Shown: positions 47,491 through 58,990, counted from the first letter of the stretch. The stretch: DNA of 64,000 bases from Dryomyza anilis (GCA_951804985.1 OX638131.1:3968001-4032000); one strand, 5' to 3'. Notes: generated by a model from the sequence alone, not told the origin. Translations and numbers: made by a program.

Positions 47491-48440
47491 AGAAAAATCG
47501 AGATTTTCATAAAAAAAAATATATATCATAAAAAAACCTAAAATTTTCATTTAAAAGAAGATTTTCATAGAAAACCGACATTTTCAAAAAAAAAATCGAG
47601 ATTTTCATTAGAAATCGAGATTTTCATTAGAAATCGAGATTTTCATAAGAAATCGAGATTTCCATAAGAAATCGAGATTATCATAAAAAATCGAGATTAT
47701 CATGATATATCGAGATTTTCATAAAAAAACGAGATTTTCTTAAAAAACCGAGATGTTCATAAAAAACCGAGATTTTCATAAAAAACCGAGATTTTCATAA
47801 AAAACCGAGATTTTCATAAAAACCGAGATTTTCATAAAAAATCGAGATTTTCATAAAAAATCGAGATTTTCATAGGAAATCGCGATTTTCATAATAAATC
47901 GAGATTTCCATAAGAAATCGAAATTTTCATAAAAAATTGAGATTTTCATAAAAAATCGAGGTTTTATATAAATCGAGATTTTCGTAAAAAAAATTCGAGA
48001 TTTTCATAATAGATCGAGTTTTTCGTAAAAATTGAGATTTTCATAAAAAAAAACGAAATTAATTTATTGTTTGTTTTTCGACCTAAAATACAGTTATTGC
48101 AAAAATATTGTTTTTGCGGGCTCAAGGTCTTGCCAAATATAAAAAATTGAGACTTTCATAAAAAACCAAGATTTTCATTAGAAATCGAGATTTTCATAAT
48201 AAATCGAGATTTTCATAACAAATCGAGATTTCCATAATAAATCGAAATGATCATAAAATATCGAGATTATCATAAAAAAATTGAGATTTTAATAAACAAA
48301 ATCGAGATTTTCATAAAAAAAATCGAGATTTTTATAAAAAAAAAATCGAGATGTTCACAAAAAGTCGAAATTTAAAAATAAAGGGTTTGCATAAAAAGTC
48401 GATATTATTATATAAAAAGGAGATTTTCAAAAATATTCAT
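47491..48440 (+). repeat. 18-bp minisatellite array between the receptor genes
   Basis: TCGAGATTTTCATAAAAA-type units, including a run of near-identical CGAGATTTTCATAAAAAAC units at 47760-47830. It is interrupted at about 48055-48145 by unrelated sequence. The relation to copy B mirrors that of 43640-44930 to copy A. Confidence 0.9.
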
Positions 48441-48547
48441 AAATAATGGATATAACGGAGATTAATATCGATATATTTATAAAAATTCTTATAATTCGAT
48501 ATATAATATCGTTATTATTGCAGATAATTTTATTGTTATCTAAGTTT

Positions 48548-48806
48548 CTTAGATAACCGAAATTTTCATGGAATATCGAAATGACCATGGACAATCACAA
48601 TTAGCATTGATAACCACTATTTGCTGTATTAAAATCCTCATACATGTATTATTCTTATTGCCCGCAATTACGCTTAATGTTAAGCTATAAATGACATCAA
48701 CACTACGACATAAAATGTAGTTAATTCACGCGTATAAAATATTCACAGAACAGCGATAACCTGCGATACTTACGGACGAATAAAACGTCTCCTGGCTGTC
48801 AGTTCC
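48548..48806 (+). promoter_or_regulatory. promoter region of receptor copy B
   Basis: The TATA box (TATAAAAT, 48733-48740) sits 74 bp before the ATG in the same CACGCGTATAAAATATTCAC context as copy A. Similarity to the copy A promoter runs back to the AGATAA block near 48550. There the copies part, because copy A carries an extra roughly 0.7-kb insertion. Confidence 0.6.
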
Positions 48807-50142
48807 ATGTCGCACTGGCAACGCGTTCGTGCGCGTTTCGAGAATCCATACATCAGTCACCATGTAGTGCTCATTCTTAAGTTTTACCGTTTTCTCTTCA
48901 GCTCGTGTGGCTTCATCGATCTGTGTTACGATCCGCAGCAGCGGCTTTACACGCTGCGTCCTCGAAGTTTCAATATACGACGCAAATTCGCGCTCTTCTT
49001 CGCCTTTACATTGCTCTTCTTTGTCTGTTCGTTGTACAAGACGAAACTGCGCGAGGGTCGCCTCAATTTTGCATTTATCTCTTTATTGCTAATCACTCTC
49101 AATCAATGCGTTTACCTGCTGCAGCCGCGCTCAGTGAGCAAGCAGCGCCTACATCTGGTCAACAGTTTTCTGACGTTTGTGCGTCGGATGCACGGCATTA
49201 GTGGTCGACGTCTGCAGCTCTCCTGGCTCATTTCGCTGCAGGTGCTCGTCAAGTGCTGCATCGTCGGTCGTTTCTTCAACAAAATTCTCACGAGTATCAT
49301 GCATTTGGATGCTCAATCGCTGCCGTTGACGCTTATCATGGGCGTTGTCTTTTTCTTCACCTTCAGCTATATGATACTCTTCAAGGAGCTGCCGAATCAC
49401 GTCTACTTCATTGCACTGCAGACGGTGCAGCAGTCGTATGCGCTGCTGAATCGAGAATTGGCACTCTGCAGCGCAATGCTGCAGCAGCTGCCGCGTCGAC
49501 GTCAGATGTCGGTAGATGCGCGACGTGCGGCGTTGCAACGCAAACTTCGCAACATGCGTCAGCTGTACTCAGAGTTGCTGCGACTCTCCGAATGCTTTAT
49601 ACGCACCACCGAACTAAATCTCTGCTTCAGCTGCCTCTACGACATCTCGCTGTTGCTGGCGATCGCGCTGAGTTTGAAACGAAAAGCGTCGCAGCAGCGC
49701 ATAGAAGACGCACATTTTTTGTTGCCCGCCGCGTTCATCTGCCTGAATAATATGCGTTTTCTCTTCGATGCCTTCGATAAGATTCGGCAGCGTGCGCTGC
49801 TGGCATGCAGCACGCGTAGCAATGACGTTTCTCAGGAACCCTCCGACTATGGCGGTGCGTTGCAGTTGGCGCTGGCAAGAATGACGACTCTGATCGATGC
49901 AACGGCATGTCCGAAGCCATCGCCAGCGAAGGTAAAGAGAAAAGTAACATAGCAGCGCACATCACACATCTAATAATTTATTTTCTCTCTTTCGATAGAA
50001 AGACTTCTTTCTGCCGCTGTTGGTGCTGCCGGATTTTAGTTTCTTTGGACTGTTGCCGCTGAATAATCGACAGTTCTTTCGCATTTTCTTTGTGTATTTT
50101 AGTTTTGTCTATCTTCTGTTCAATTGTAATGGTGGCAAATAA
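48807..50142 (+). CDS. gustatory-receptor-like protein, tandem copy B (two exons)
   Basis: Paralogue of the gene 2.86 kb upstream, with the same design: exon 1 48807-49931 (375 codons), phase-0 intron 49932-49998 (67 bp), exon 2 49999-50142 (47 codons and TAA), 422 residues. By hand alignment exon 1 is about three quarters identical to copy A, with one codon gained near residue 170 and one lost near residue 341. Differences cluster in residues 45-105 and 150-180 and in the internal linker. The first 44 residues, the FTFSYMILFKELPNHVYF segment, the FICLNNMRFLFDAFDKIRQ segment and most of exon 2 are unchanged. There are no frameshifts or internal stops, so the copy looks functional. Family assignment rests on the 7tm-like hydrophobic pattern, the C-terminal GLLPLN motif and the intron position. 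Like copy A it lacks a canonical TYxxxxxQF. Expression tissue and ligand cannot be read from the sequence. Confidence 0.88.
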
Positions 50143-50818
50143 ATATAAATTATATTCAAAATAACGAGAATATTAAATTTATTTAAATTTTTTGTCTCTT
50201 CCTTTCTATCCTTTCTATCTCTTCTATTTCTTTTCTCACCTTCTTTCTATCCTTTCTAACCTTTCTTCTATTTTTTCTCTTTTTCTTTCCTTTTTTTCGT
50301 TGTCTTTTTTTCCGTTATTTCCGTTCTTTTTGTTCTTTCTTTCCTTACTTCCCTTTATTCTTCATCGTTTCATTTCTTTCTTTCTTTTTAAATTAAATTA
50401 TTTTTTCAACATTTCATCCTTTCTTGTGTTCATTCTCTGGTCATCCTTGAATCTGACAATGGCTTCAATGACATCGGGTCAATCAATAAACACCCGCAAA
50501 CATGAAGACACAAGCAAGGAAACTCAATACACGACCCATCCCAAGTCGATAGCACCTCCCACAATATAAAAACATTGAAATTACTTAGCGTGCAATAAAA
50601 GCAGCCGACTAAGAACATGTGTTAGAGTAAACACAATTTATCCATTATCAGGCGATGATTTCGCACATGCTAATCAATGGGGCGAGACGGAATGGGACAG
50701 TACGACACAAACGGTCCAGTTCGTAGCGTTTCGGATTTATTTCTTCATCAGTTGAGACATGTGGTGGCCCAACTGACTCAATATCAAAACATTTTCTTAG
50801 CCATAAACATTGCTTTGT
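50143..50818 (+). other. 3' flank of receptor copy B: pyrimidine tract then unique DNA
   Basis: AATAAA at 50138-50143 overlaps the stop codon. A C/T-rich tract (about 50195-50400, TTTCTATCC repeats) matches the copy A flank. From about 50400 to 50818 the sequence is unique and of mixed composition, with no gene that I can support. Confidence 0.55.
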
Positions 50819-50929
50819 TTTTATACCCTACACCTATGAGGTACAGGGTATATTAACTTTGTGCATATATTGTAACGCCCCTTAGGAGGCGTGTCCGGTA
50901 TGGAAAAGTATATATATTCTTGATCAGCA
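50819..50929 (+). mobile_element. dispersed repeat fragment cut by the assembly gap
   Basis: TATACCCTACACCTATGAGG, GGTATATTAACTTTGTGC, TGTAACGCCC and GTATATATATTCTTGATCAG follow each other in the order seen in a very common dispersed repeat of flies. The copy runs into the gap. Confidence 0.6.
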
Positions 50930-51129
50930 NNNNNNNNNNNNNNNNNNNNNNNNNNNNNNNNNNNNNNNNNNNNNNNNNNNNNNNNNNNNNNNNNNNNNNN
51001 NNNNNNNNNNNNNNNNNNNNNNNNNNNNNNNNNNNNNNNNNNNNNNNNNNNNNNNNNNNNNNNNNNNNNNNNNNNNNNNNNNNNNNNNNNNNNNNNNNNN
51101 NNNNNNNNNNNNNNNNNNNNNNNNNNNNN
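50930..51129. other. assembly gap (200 N)
   Basis: Exactly 200 undetermined bases, which looks like a fixed placeholder, so the true length is unknown. Any frame across it is meaningless. Confidence 0.99.
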
Positions 51130-52700
51130 ACATTGTTATAAGAGACTGTTTTTTATTTTGTATCTAAAATTTAGAAATCTGTTGTGTCTGTTATAAAATG
51201 TAACTAATTTTATATTTTTATTATTTCATTGCAGACTCTTTGACTGGTGCTTGTTACTAATAAAAGGTAAGCTTAATATTTCAATTTAGATTTATTGCAA
51301 TTAATAGCATTAAAAGCTAACAATTTTAAATAATAAAAAAAATTAAAACCAAATCAACATATTATATAAATTATATAAATTTTAATTTGATAAACAATTT
51401 TTTGATGTTATAAAATTTTTAACTTACAAATTTTTTAAATTTGAAAGAGTAAAAAATAATTTAAAATAGTTTATATCAATTTTTAAACAGACACAAAAGT
51501 TGTGACAAAATGGCATAAAAAACGTTATAAAAATAAGCAAACTAGAAAACTATAAAAAATGCAATCGCTCTATATAAAATATATATGCCATATATTTGAC
51601 ATTTAAAACAATTCAGATTTATTTCGACTTTTGCCATTTGCAGCAACGAATTAATTGCAAACCGCGATTGAGCAGATTTTTGTTTATGACTTTTTGCGGT
51701 TGTTATGAGTAATAGATAAAAAATAAATAACAACAACAAAAAATATGCATTTTATATTTATTTTATATTTGATTTTAGTTGAAATAGAAAAATACAATTT
51801 TTTTTTTATAAATATTTTCAAAGTGTCTCCCTTTGAGCGCGCGCCACAACAAAAGCACAACAGGCACTGTCATGGTGTGCGGGCAAAAAAGTTGCGCATT
51901 TTCAAAGGCTTTCAAATGCTTTTTATAGCAATGCAATCGACGCTTTATTGCCGCAGCAATGCGCAAAAGAGTGCTGCTACAGCGACGGTGGCGTATGAGC
52001 AACATTTTTTAATTGACTTTAAAGTGGCGATGAATAACGTAGCACTACAAATTTAAAGCAGCGCATAATTGCAACATGTTTTTGTACATTACATTTTGTA
52101 CATTTTGTAAATTACAAAAAAATAACAACAACAATTGCAACAAGTAGCACAGCAACTTCCACAGCACAGTCACTAAAGCGCTTGAAATGCTTTTAATTCT
52201 TTAAATTTAAACAGCATTTGTTGGTTTGTTGTATTTTCTTTTGTATTGTTGGCTTAACTATTACCTGCTTATTCGCTTAATTTGCTAATTTAGCTGCAAG
52301 TGCGTAACAAAATAATTGCAAAAAGCTGCCAGCAACAGCAACCGCAGCAACGGCCAGACAATGCAGCAACATTCAGTTGCAACGCGACGCTGAACAAGCA
52401 GTTTACACTGTGTTTATTTTATTTTTTTTTTTATTTATTTGCTTTTGCACGTTTTACACTTGTTAATGCTGTCCGACAGCAGCAAGGCCAAGCAACAGAT
52501 CAACAGCGGCAGCAACATTTGAGTTATTTTTAAATTTTTCTGCACCAAAAAAAAATTAAAAAGTTTTTAAAATATGCAACAACAAAAGCAACAATTTAAA
52601 CAACAAGCATAGCCTGCGGCAACGCACGCAGCATCAACGGCAACAGCAACAGTTGTTATCGTCGCTGCAATCGGCGCAGTTTTTGGCGCACAAACAGCTG
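51130..52700. other. unique non-coding DNA
   Basis: AT-rich to 51560, then CAACAA/CAGCAA-rich fly-like DNA to 52700. A possible 32-nt exon (51235-51266) lies between a TTATTTCATTGCAG acceptor and an AAAAG/GTAAGC donor, with no other support. No gene called. Confidence 0.35.
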
Positions 52701-54340
52701 TAATTTAATTTAATTAACTTACATTTTTAATTTTGTAAAACAACTTTTTTTTTTGCACTAAAAAAAAAGTGTGTCCATTTTTTATTGAAAAATATATATC
52801 GAAAAAATAATTAATCTCTATTACAAAAATATTTGTTATTTAAGCAACATTTTACAATATTGCAATTTACTGTATCCGTTAAAATACATATTTGTGTAAA
52901 TATATTATTTGTTTAAATAACAAATGTTTTTGTAACATTAATTAAATTGAAAGTAATTAACGAAATAATTAAGTAAACATTAAATTATTTCATTTGTATT
53001 AGTTATATCCATACCTAACTTTGTAAATATAACAAACACATTTCGCAGCATTAAATAATAAACTTTGTTAAAGTAACAACATTATTTCCTTAAATTTCCA
53101 ATGTTTTTGTAAGTACAATTAAAGAAATAATTGAAACAACAACCACATTTAAATAATTTCTACCTCAAATTTGTATTAGTAAAATATTTGTAAATATAGC
53201 AAACGCATTTTGCTGCATCAAATAACAAACATTGTTAAAGTAATGAAATTGTATAAATAGCAATGTTATTATACAGCTTTTTAAACTTAACTCACTAAGA
53301 TTTTCATAATTTATATAAAATAAAATAATCAACCGACATAACTTCGTGAGTTTTATTACATTTTTTCTGAAGATAACAAAACAATATTTTAATCAATGAA
53401 TGAGCATTGTTAATACAAAACAATCTTTAACATGAAATTAATTTCATATACAAAAGGTACTAAGGTACTACGTGTGAACATATTATAAACTTAACTAAAT
53501 TACTTGTTAAAATGACAAATATTTACATGAGTTTGATAAAGTAAAAATAGCAACAAGAAACTAAATTACGTGTCAAAATAACAAATATTTACACAAGTTT
53601 AATAAGCGTAATAATTGAACAATAAACATTTATTGGTTTTGCTAATTATGTATTTTTTGTTTATCGTCTTTTAACGTCTTTTGTTGCATCAATTAATAAC
53701 GATTGTTAAAATATTTGCTAAAATAACATACAAAATGAAATAATGAAGATAACACCTTTTTTTTTTGCAATAATTTAGTTGAATTGAGAAGAAAAAATGT
53801 GTAAAAATATTAATTAAAAATTTTAATACATATAGCAAAATATTTGGTATTTTACCTTTTTGTTATTTCTATTAAATACTTAGAAAATACGCTGAAATAA
53901 CGTTTTATAAAAGATATTTAGCAAATTAAGTAAAACTGTCAATTGAAATATTTAATACCTTTAACAAATCTTTTTGTTATTTCAACAAATTTATTGACTA
54001 TGTTAACAAAAACATAACAACAACCTAAAATTATTCAATTTAAGCTATTTTTAAGTAAATAAATTTTTTTGTAAATATAGCAAATTTATTTGTTATAGAT
54101 GTTAATGCAATTTGTTGATGCAATTAAATATTTTGCAGTATTTAAAAAATCTCGTTAAATCAACAAAATTCATTTTTATGTAATAAAAGACATTAAACAA
54201 ATAAGTAAAATAGCTAATTAACTTTTTTAATACATTTAGCCAAACTTTTCATTATATTAACTAACTTATTCGTTATATTAACAAATGGCTTTTAATTGAT
54301 GCCATTTGCTATATTAAATAAGCTTAGTTTTTAACTGTAT
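52701..54340 (+). repeat. AT-rich quasi-tandem repeats, ACAAATATTTG-type words
   Basis: Loose repetition. A block with TTTGTATTAGT, TTTGTAAATATA.CAAAC and GTTAAAGTAA occurs at about 52995-53085 and again at 53168-53250. ACTAAATTAC followed by ACAAATATTTACA occurs near 53493 and 53562. No gene. Confidence 0.5.
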
Positions 54341-54890
54341 TTAGTTGCTGCTCGCACAGCTGTTGCTGCTCATAATGTTGTTGCTGCTGAGGCAGTTATT
54401 GTTGCTATTGCTATTATAGTTTTTTTTTTAATTTTGTTTTCGCAAATTTTAGCATTTCTTGCTGCGCCTAATTGCTGGTTTCTTTTAAACGAAGAGAAAG
54501 TCGCTGTTATTGCTGTCTGCCGCCTCTGCGCGGTCACTCGCTGCAACAAATATCAACAAAATAATCATAATAATTATTAGTATGACGCGTCACTTAATAA
54601 AGTTGTTATATTGTTGCTGTCGTCGTTGTTGCTTCTGCTGCCTGCAACGTTCTAAATATTGCTGACGACGCAAGTGAATTTGCTCCACTTTTGACAGCAT
54701 TCGCGTTGGCGTCAGCAACCGCTACACCAGCCACTTGATATTTTCGTTTTGGTTTTACTTAATTTTTAGCGATTTTTTTTTTTTTGTTTTTTTAAGAGTT
54801 TCTATTGCGGTCAAGATGCATTGGTTCTGGTTGCAATTTTTGTCTTTTGCTATGCTTTCTGCAGCAAATTGTGTCAAATAAATTTAGAAA
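54341..54890. other. unique non-coding DNA, triplet-rich
   Basis: GTTGCTGCTG-type runs and mixed composition. No gene or RNA gene found. Confidence 0.4.
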
Positions 54891-54929
54891 ATTGTTTTTT
54901 TATATTATTACAAAACTCCGATTTGTATA

Positions 54930-55736
54930 TATATAATTTTTAGTATATTTGCCATAACTTTTTATTAATATAAGCTAAAATAGTAGTGAAGAGCAATTAG
55001 TTGTTTGTTTTTGGCATCATTATTTAAAAATAATTTTCCAAATATTTTTCTTGCACATAACAAAAATTCGAAAAATTATTTAAAAATTATTTTTAAATAT
55101 TGATGCAAATTGATAGGTGCTTTAAAAACCAATAATTATTGCTCTACATCACTACTACTTGAAAAGTTAGGGCAAAAAAATAAAAATATTTGCGTTTTGG
55201 TCTGGATATAGCAAAATCCTTATTTATAACTCAGTAAGTTAGCCGCGGTAGCTCAGTGGTTAGTACGTTGGACTGCGAGCCCAAAGGTACCCGGTTCAAG
55301 CCTGGACTGGGGCTAACAATATCTTTTCATAGAAACATTTTTCTATACCGCGCTACCTCTCTGAATGGCAAACCTACGAGAGTAAAACCATTGCCTATGA
55401 AATGCTCCGTCGTTCGGATTCGGCAATAAACTGTAGGTCCCACCACTTTGAGTACAAATATAACACGCACAGCTTAAAATGGTGAGAGAGCTCGGCCGAA
55501 ATTCTATACAGAACTGTAGCGCCAAACTATTATTATTATTATAAGTTATCCAAATCAATAGATATTTTATATACGTTATGCTAATTAATGAATAAAACAA
55601 AATAACACAAAAAAAATATTTTAAAATATATATTTTCTAATTTTTAAAGCAATTCAAACATTATAATTTGATTTCTCAACATTTTTAAAATGCACATTCG
55701 CCCCTTTGGCATGTCAGTGACGATATGTTCTTCTGG
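54930..55736 (+). mobile_element. inverted-repeat (foldback-like) element copy 1, interrupted by a SINE
   Basis: The right end, CGCCCCTTTGGCATGTCAGT followed by GACGATAT, matches the terminal repeat of the element at 62639-63844. Inner sequence (AAAATATTTGCG.TTTGG, GATATTTTATATACGTTATG, TTTAAAGCAATTCAAACAT) aligns with the reverse complement of 62660-62900. The internal arms around 54955-55170 fold back on each other. The left terminal repeat is not found, so the copy is truncated. A SINE sits at 55242-55541. Confidence 0.7.
55242..55541 (+). mobile_element. tRNA-derived SINE, family 1, full-length copy
   Basis: The first 72 nt fold like a tRNA: acceptor GCCGCGG/CTGGGGC pairs at six of seven positions, there is an A-box (TAGCTCAGTGGTTAG), an anticodon loop CTGCGAG and a B-box-like GGTTCAAGCC. 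A tRNA-unrelated body of about 200 nt follows (TCGTTCGGATTCGGC, AACTGTAGGTCCCACCA, AGAGAGCTCGGCC, GCGCCAAACTA), then an ATT-repeat tail. TAAGTTA flanks it at 55235-55241 and 55542-55548 as a target duplication. The second copy at 57812 has anticodon ACG, suggesting a tRNA-Arg origin, but weakly. Confidence 0.85.
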
Positions 55737-56004
55737 AGTTTTAAAAACCAAGGCTAATTGCTCTTAGTTACCTTTTTGTTACATATGAACATAATTTCTG
55801 AATATCAAGAATAATTACACTTAGTTACTTTCAACATATTGACAGACATACACACTAACAAACAAATGGTGATGACAAACGGATATCGCAAAACAAAGCA
55901 GATATTACAGACAAGGCAAGATCGGAAAAACAACAGTTATAAAACGAACATGTTCTTTAAATTTTGGGCAGAAACAGCAACAACATTATCAAGAATAATT
56001 GCTC
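55737..56004. other. AT-rich non-coding DNA
   Basis: No gene; short spacer between repeats. Confidence 0.35.
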
Positions 56005-56311
56005 TTACCCAGTAAACCAAACGATAATTTAACGATATCGAAATTATATCATTTATAGCTTCAAAGTGTCGTTTTCTATAATGATACGAAAACGATAGGG
56101 TTTTCTATAAAAACGAACCTGTCTAAAACGATATCGTTGTTTTTGTCGTTATAGATATCGAGATGATATCATAAATGGATTTTTTTCGATAAAAATATTA
56201 TTTTTTCAGAAAATTTTATTTTTTATAAAGAACACTTGAGTTTTATATCTAAAATTTATCATTATTTTATCGAATTTAAAAATTATCGTGAAATAGTTTG
56301 TAGGGTAGTTA
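56005..56311 (+). mobile_element. CGATATCG-rich MITE, copy 2 (right end missing)
   Basis: It starts TTACCCAGTAAACCAAACGA and aligns with 13331-13660 through AACGATATCG, GATACGAAAACGATAGG and GATATCGAGATGATATC. The match stops after TTTGTAGGGT. Confidence 0.65.
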
Positions 56312-57339
56312 CTTTTTTGATAACTTAGTGTATCTGTTTTTTAAAATCCAGAAGGTGTCAGTTTAGCTGTATATCTGTGGGCCCAATGCATAACAGCATA
56401 ACTCGACTTATGTCGTTATGTCGTGTGTACCGCCATCGTATTCCCGGTATTCGATTTAATATTGTGTCAAATTTTGGTGATATTCTCTTCTTTAGTTCAA
56501 AAGTTATAAGGGAAAAACATAACAGCATAACTCGTTTTGCCGCATTTTGAAATAACGACACAACTAGACTTATGTTGTTATTACACACTCGAAAGTTGAA
56601 CTGTCTGAGTAAAATTCCTAAGAAATCATAACAACATATCTCGACTTGCGTTGTTATTCCAAATTTTAAAATTATGTTTTTTATAAAAAATTTCCACTTA
56701 ATTCGAGTTATGTCGTTATTCCAAAATAATTTGTTGTTATTTATTGAACATATCTCCACTTATGTTGCTATTCCAAAATTAGTTTTATAAAAAGTTAAAA
56801 AATAAGTCGACATATGCCGGTATTCCAAAAACAAAATATATACTAATTTACGACTTGAGTTGTTATTCAATGGTAAAAATTCGCAAATTGTTCTTTAATC
56901 AGTTAATACTATTAAAAGATTTAATTTATACTAGTATAATTACTTAAGAAATAATTAAAACATATTTTCGTAATTATTTTTTTATGGTTTTGGTATTTGA
57001 ATTTTTGATATTGTATTCTCCTTTTTGCTGTTGTTAATGCTTTAGGTTTGTATTTTTGCAATAATTTTTGGCATTTCTTTTGAATTTGATAATGTTTTCG
57101 CTTTTGATTTGTTCTTTTTCTTTTGACATAATTTGGATTTAATTATGATGTTGTTTAAAAATGTATATTGCATGGGAGAAGACACGACTGCTGTCCTTTT
57201 ATAGCCTATGTTACCTCTGAATACCATAGTATCATTGCGTATACATTTAAGTCAAATCGATTCGGCAGATTAGACGTGACGCTCGAACCAATACTCAGAA
57301 AGACAAAGGTAATTTCAGTTATATACGAAATAAAATAAA

Positions 57340-57443
57340 ATGACACAGCAGTTCTGAAGAATCTAGGCCGATCTCTTTCCAACCATTTATGCTGAACATG
57401 TTTAATTTGTACTCAAATGGTAGGACCTACAGTTGAAAGCAGT
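57340..57443 (-). mobile_element. SINE family 1, 5'-truncated copy
   Basis: On the minus strand it reads AACTGTAGGTCCTACCATTT, GAGTACAAATTAAACA, AGATCGGCCTAGATTCTTC and AGAACTG, matching the 3' half of the SINE at 55242-55541. The tRNA-like head is absent. Confidence 0.65.
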
Positions 57444-57811
57444 ATTGGTCAAAAATATCACAGTCCTGAACTTGAACTTACTTAGAAATTATTAAAATTA
57501 TACTTCTGAAAAACATCTTTAAAATATGATACAGAATACATGGAAAAGGTACTCCATTATAATTCGCTAAGTAAATTTTATTTAATTAAAATTAAAGCAG
57601 TTTTCTGGTTGTACTTCGTCTTTGTATAGCCTATCCCGCCAAAATTGTACAATGGCGTGAGTTTTTGTCGCTTGAACTATAATATTGTAAGCACATTTAA
57701 AGCTATTAAGTACGAATAATGAAAGAAGTTTTTAAATCGCCTAAACTAGTAGTTTTTCTAAAAATATACCACGAGTCTTTTCATATACTTGTTTGCAGTG
57801 AGTATATTGTA

Positions 57812-58060
57812 GTTCGATTGGTTAGTACGTTGGACTACGAGCGAAAAGTCCCGGGTTCGATGTCAGCAACTTTCAATATCTTTTTCAAAGAAAACATTTT
57901 TCTATACCGCGGTACCTCTCGCCAAACAATATGAAACATCTGAAAGTAAAACCCCCCATGAATAAACATTTTACCACGCCGTTCGGATTCGGCGTTAAAC
58001 AGTAGGTTCCATCACTATGAGTAAGGAGTAAAGTTTTTCAAGACTAGCGCCAAACTATTA
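57812..58060 (+). mobile_element. tRNA-derived SINE, family 1, second copy
   Basis: It begins within the A-box region (GTTCGATTGGTTAGTACGTT), has anticodon loop CTACGAG and B-box GGGTTCGATGTC, and then the same body (CCGTTCGGATTCGGC, CAGTAGGTTCCATCACTATG, GCGCCAAACTATTA). TATATTGTA flanks it at 57803-57811 and 58061-58069. Confidence 0.8.
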
Positions 58061-58990
58061 TATATTGTAAATAAAACAATTTCCATTAGACGTACATCTT
58101 GTCTTTTTTAAAATACAACAAGAGTTTTGTTGATGGAAAATACTTCTGATATATTTACAAGACATAAATTTAAAATTAAAGTCGGTGTTTCATATTTTTG
58201 ATGTTTTTTAAACCTCTTAATAGAACTAATCACGAGATGGAAATTATGGAATAGAAACTGAAAATTAGATTGACTTAAAAATATTATATCTTAATAAAAA
58301 TAAGATATAATACCATCTTTTTATGATAACCAAAATGATAAATCGTAAGTATTCCAAATAATGTTTGTAAAAATATATGGGAATTGACAGTAATAAAGTT
58401 GTATAGTTTCATAGTCGAATTGGAAATTTAAAGTATTCAAAGCTTATTATAGTTATCCAAAAATTTTAATAAAATGTAGTATATAATATGATTTTCTTTT
58501 TGTAAAGAATATTCAGTAATTTTAATATTTTTAGTTTTATTATATTAGCCTTGTTAAAGAAACATGATTACATAAATCGAACCAATATTTAGTATGGTAA
58601 AAGAACATAAATTTAGCATATTCGAAATTTTCGATTCGGCATAACAACATAAGTCGACATATGTTGCTCATTTTATTTTTTTGCTTTGTGTAATAACAAC
58701 ATAACAAGACTTATGCACATGAAGTATCAATATTTCAATTTGGAATAACAACATTTAATACTAATTTCGCTATAAGTATTAGAATAATAAACAATTTATA
58801 AAACTAGTATTTTTTACAAAATATACTACTAATATGTGAGATATTTGCGCTGGTAAACCTTAAAAATCTTAATACAATTTTATGCTATAATTAGTTAAAC
58901 CTTTAAAATGCTCTCCTGAAAAGTAGTAAAAAATTACTTATGTTGTTATTGCTTGAGACCACAGATATCATTCCGTATATTTCTTGATTC

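Larger units (their letters stand above)
56340..58990. mobile_element. possible 2.6-kb element with clustered ATAACAACATA repeats at both ends
   Basis: Units such as AACAGCATAACTCGACTTAT and CGACTTATGTTGTTATTCC recur at 56385-56880, in both orientations, and again at 58640-58760 and 58936-58955. The middle holds two SINE family 1 copies and AT-rich DNA with no coding frame. Whether the two clusters are ends of one element is an inference. Confidence 0.35.

Noticed and set aside
39590..48440. CRISPR-like regular repeats
   Set aside because: The units are contiguous with no unique spacers, the context is eukaryotic and there are no cas genes.
55242..55313. Functional tRNA gene
   Set aside because: It folds like a tRNA, but the D-stem and T-stem are imperfect, it continues into a SINE body with a tail, and it is flanked by a target duplication.
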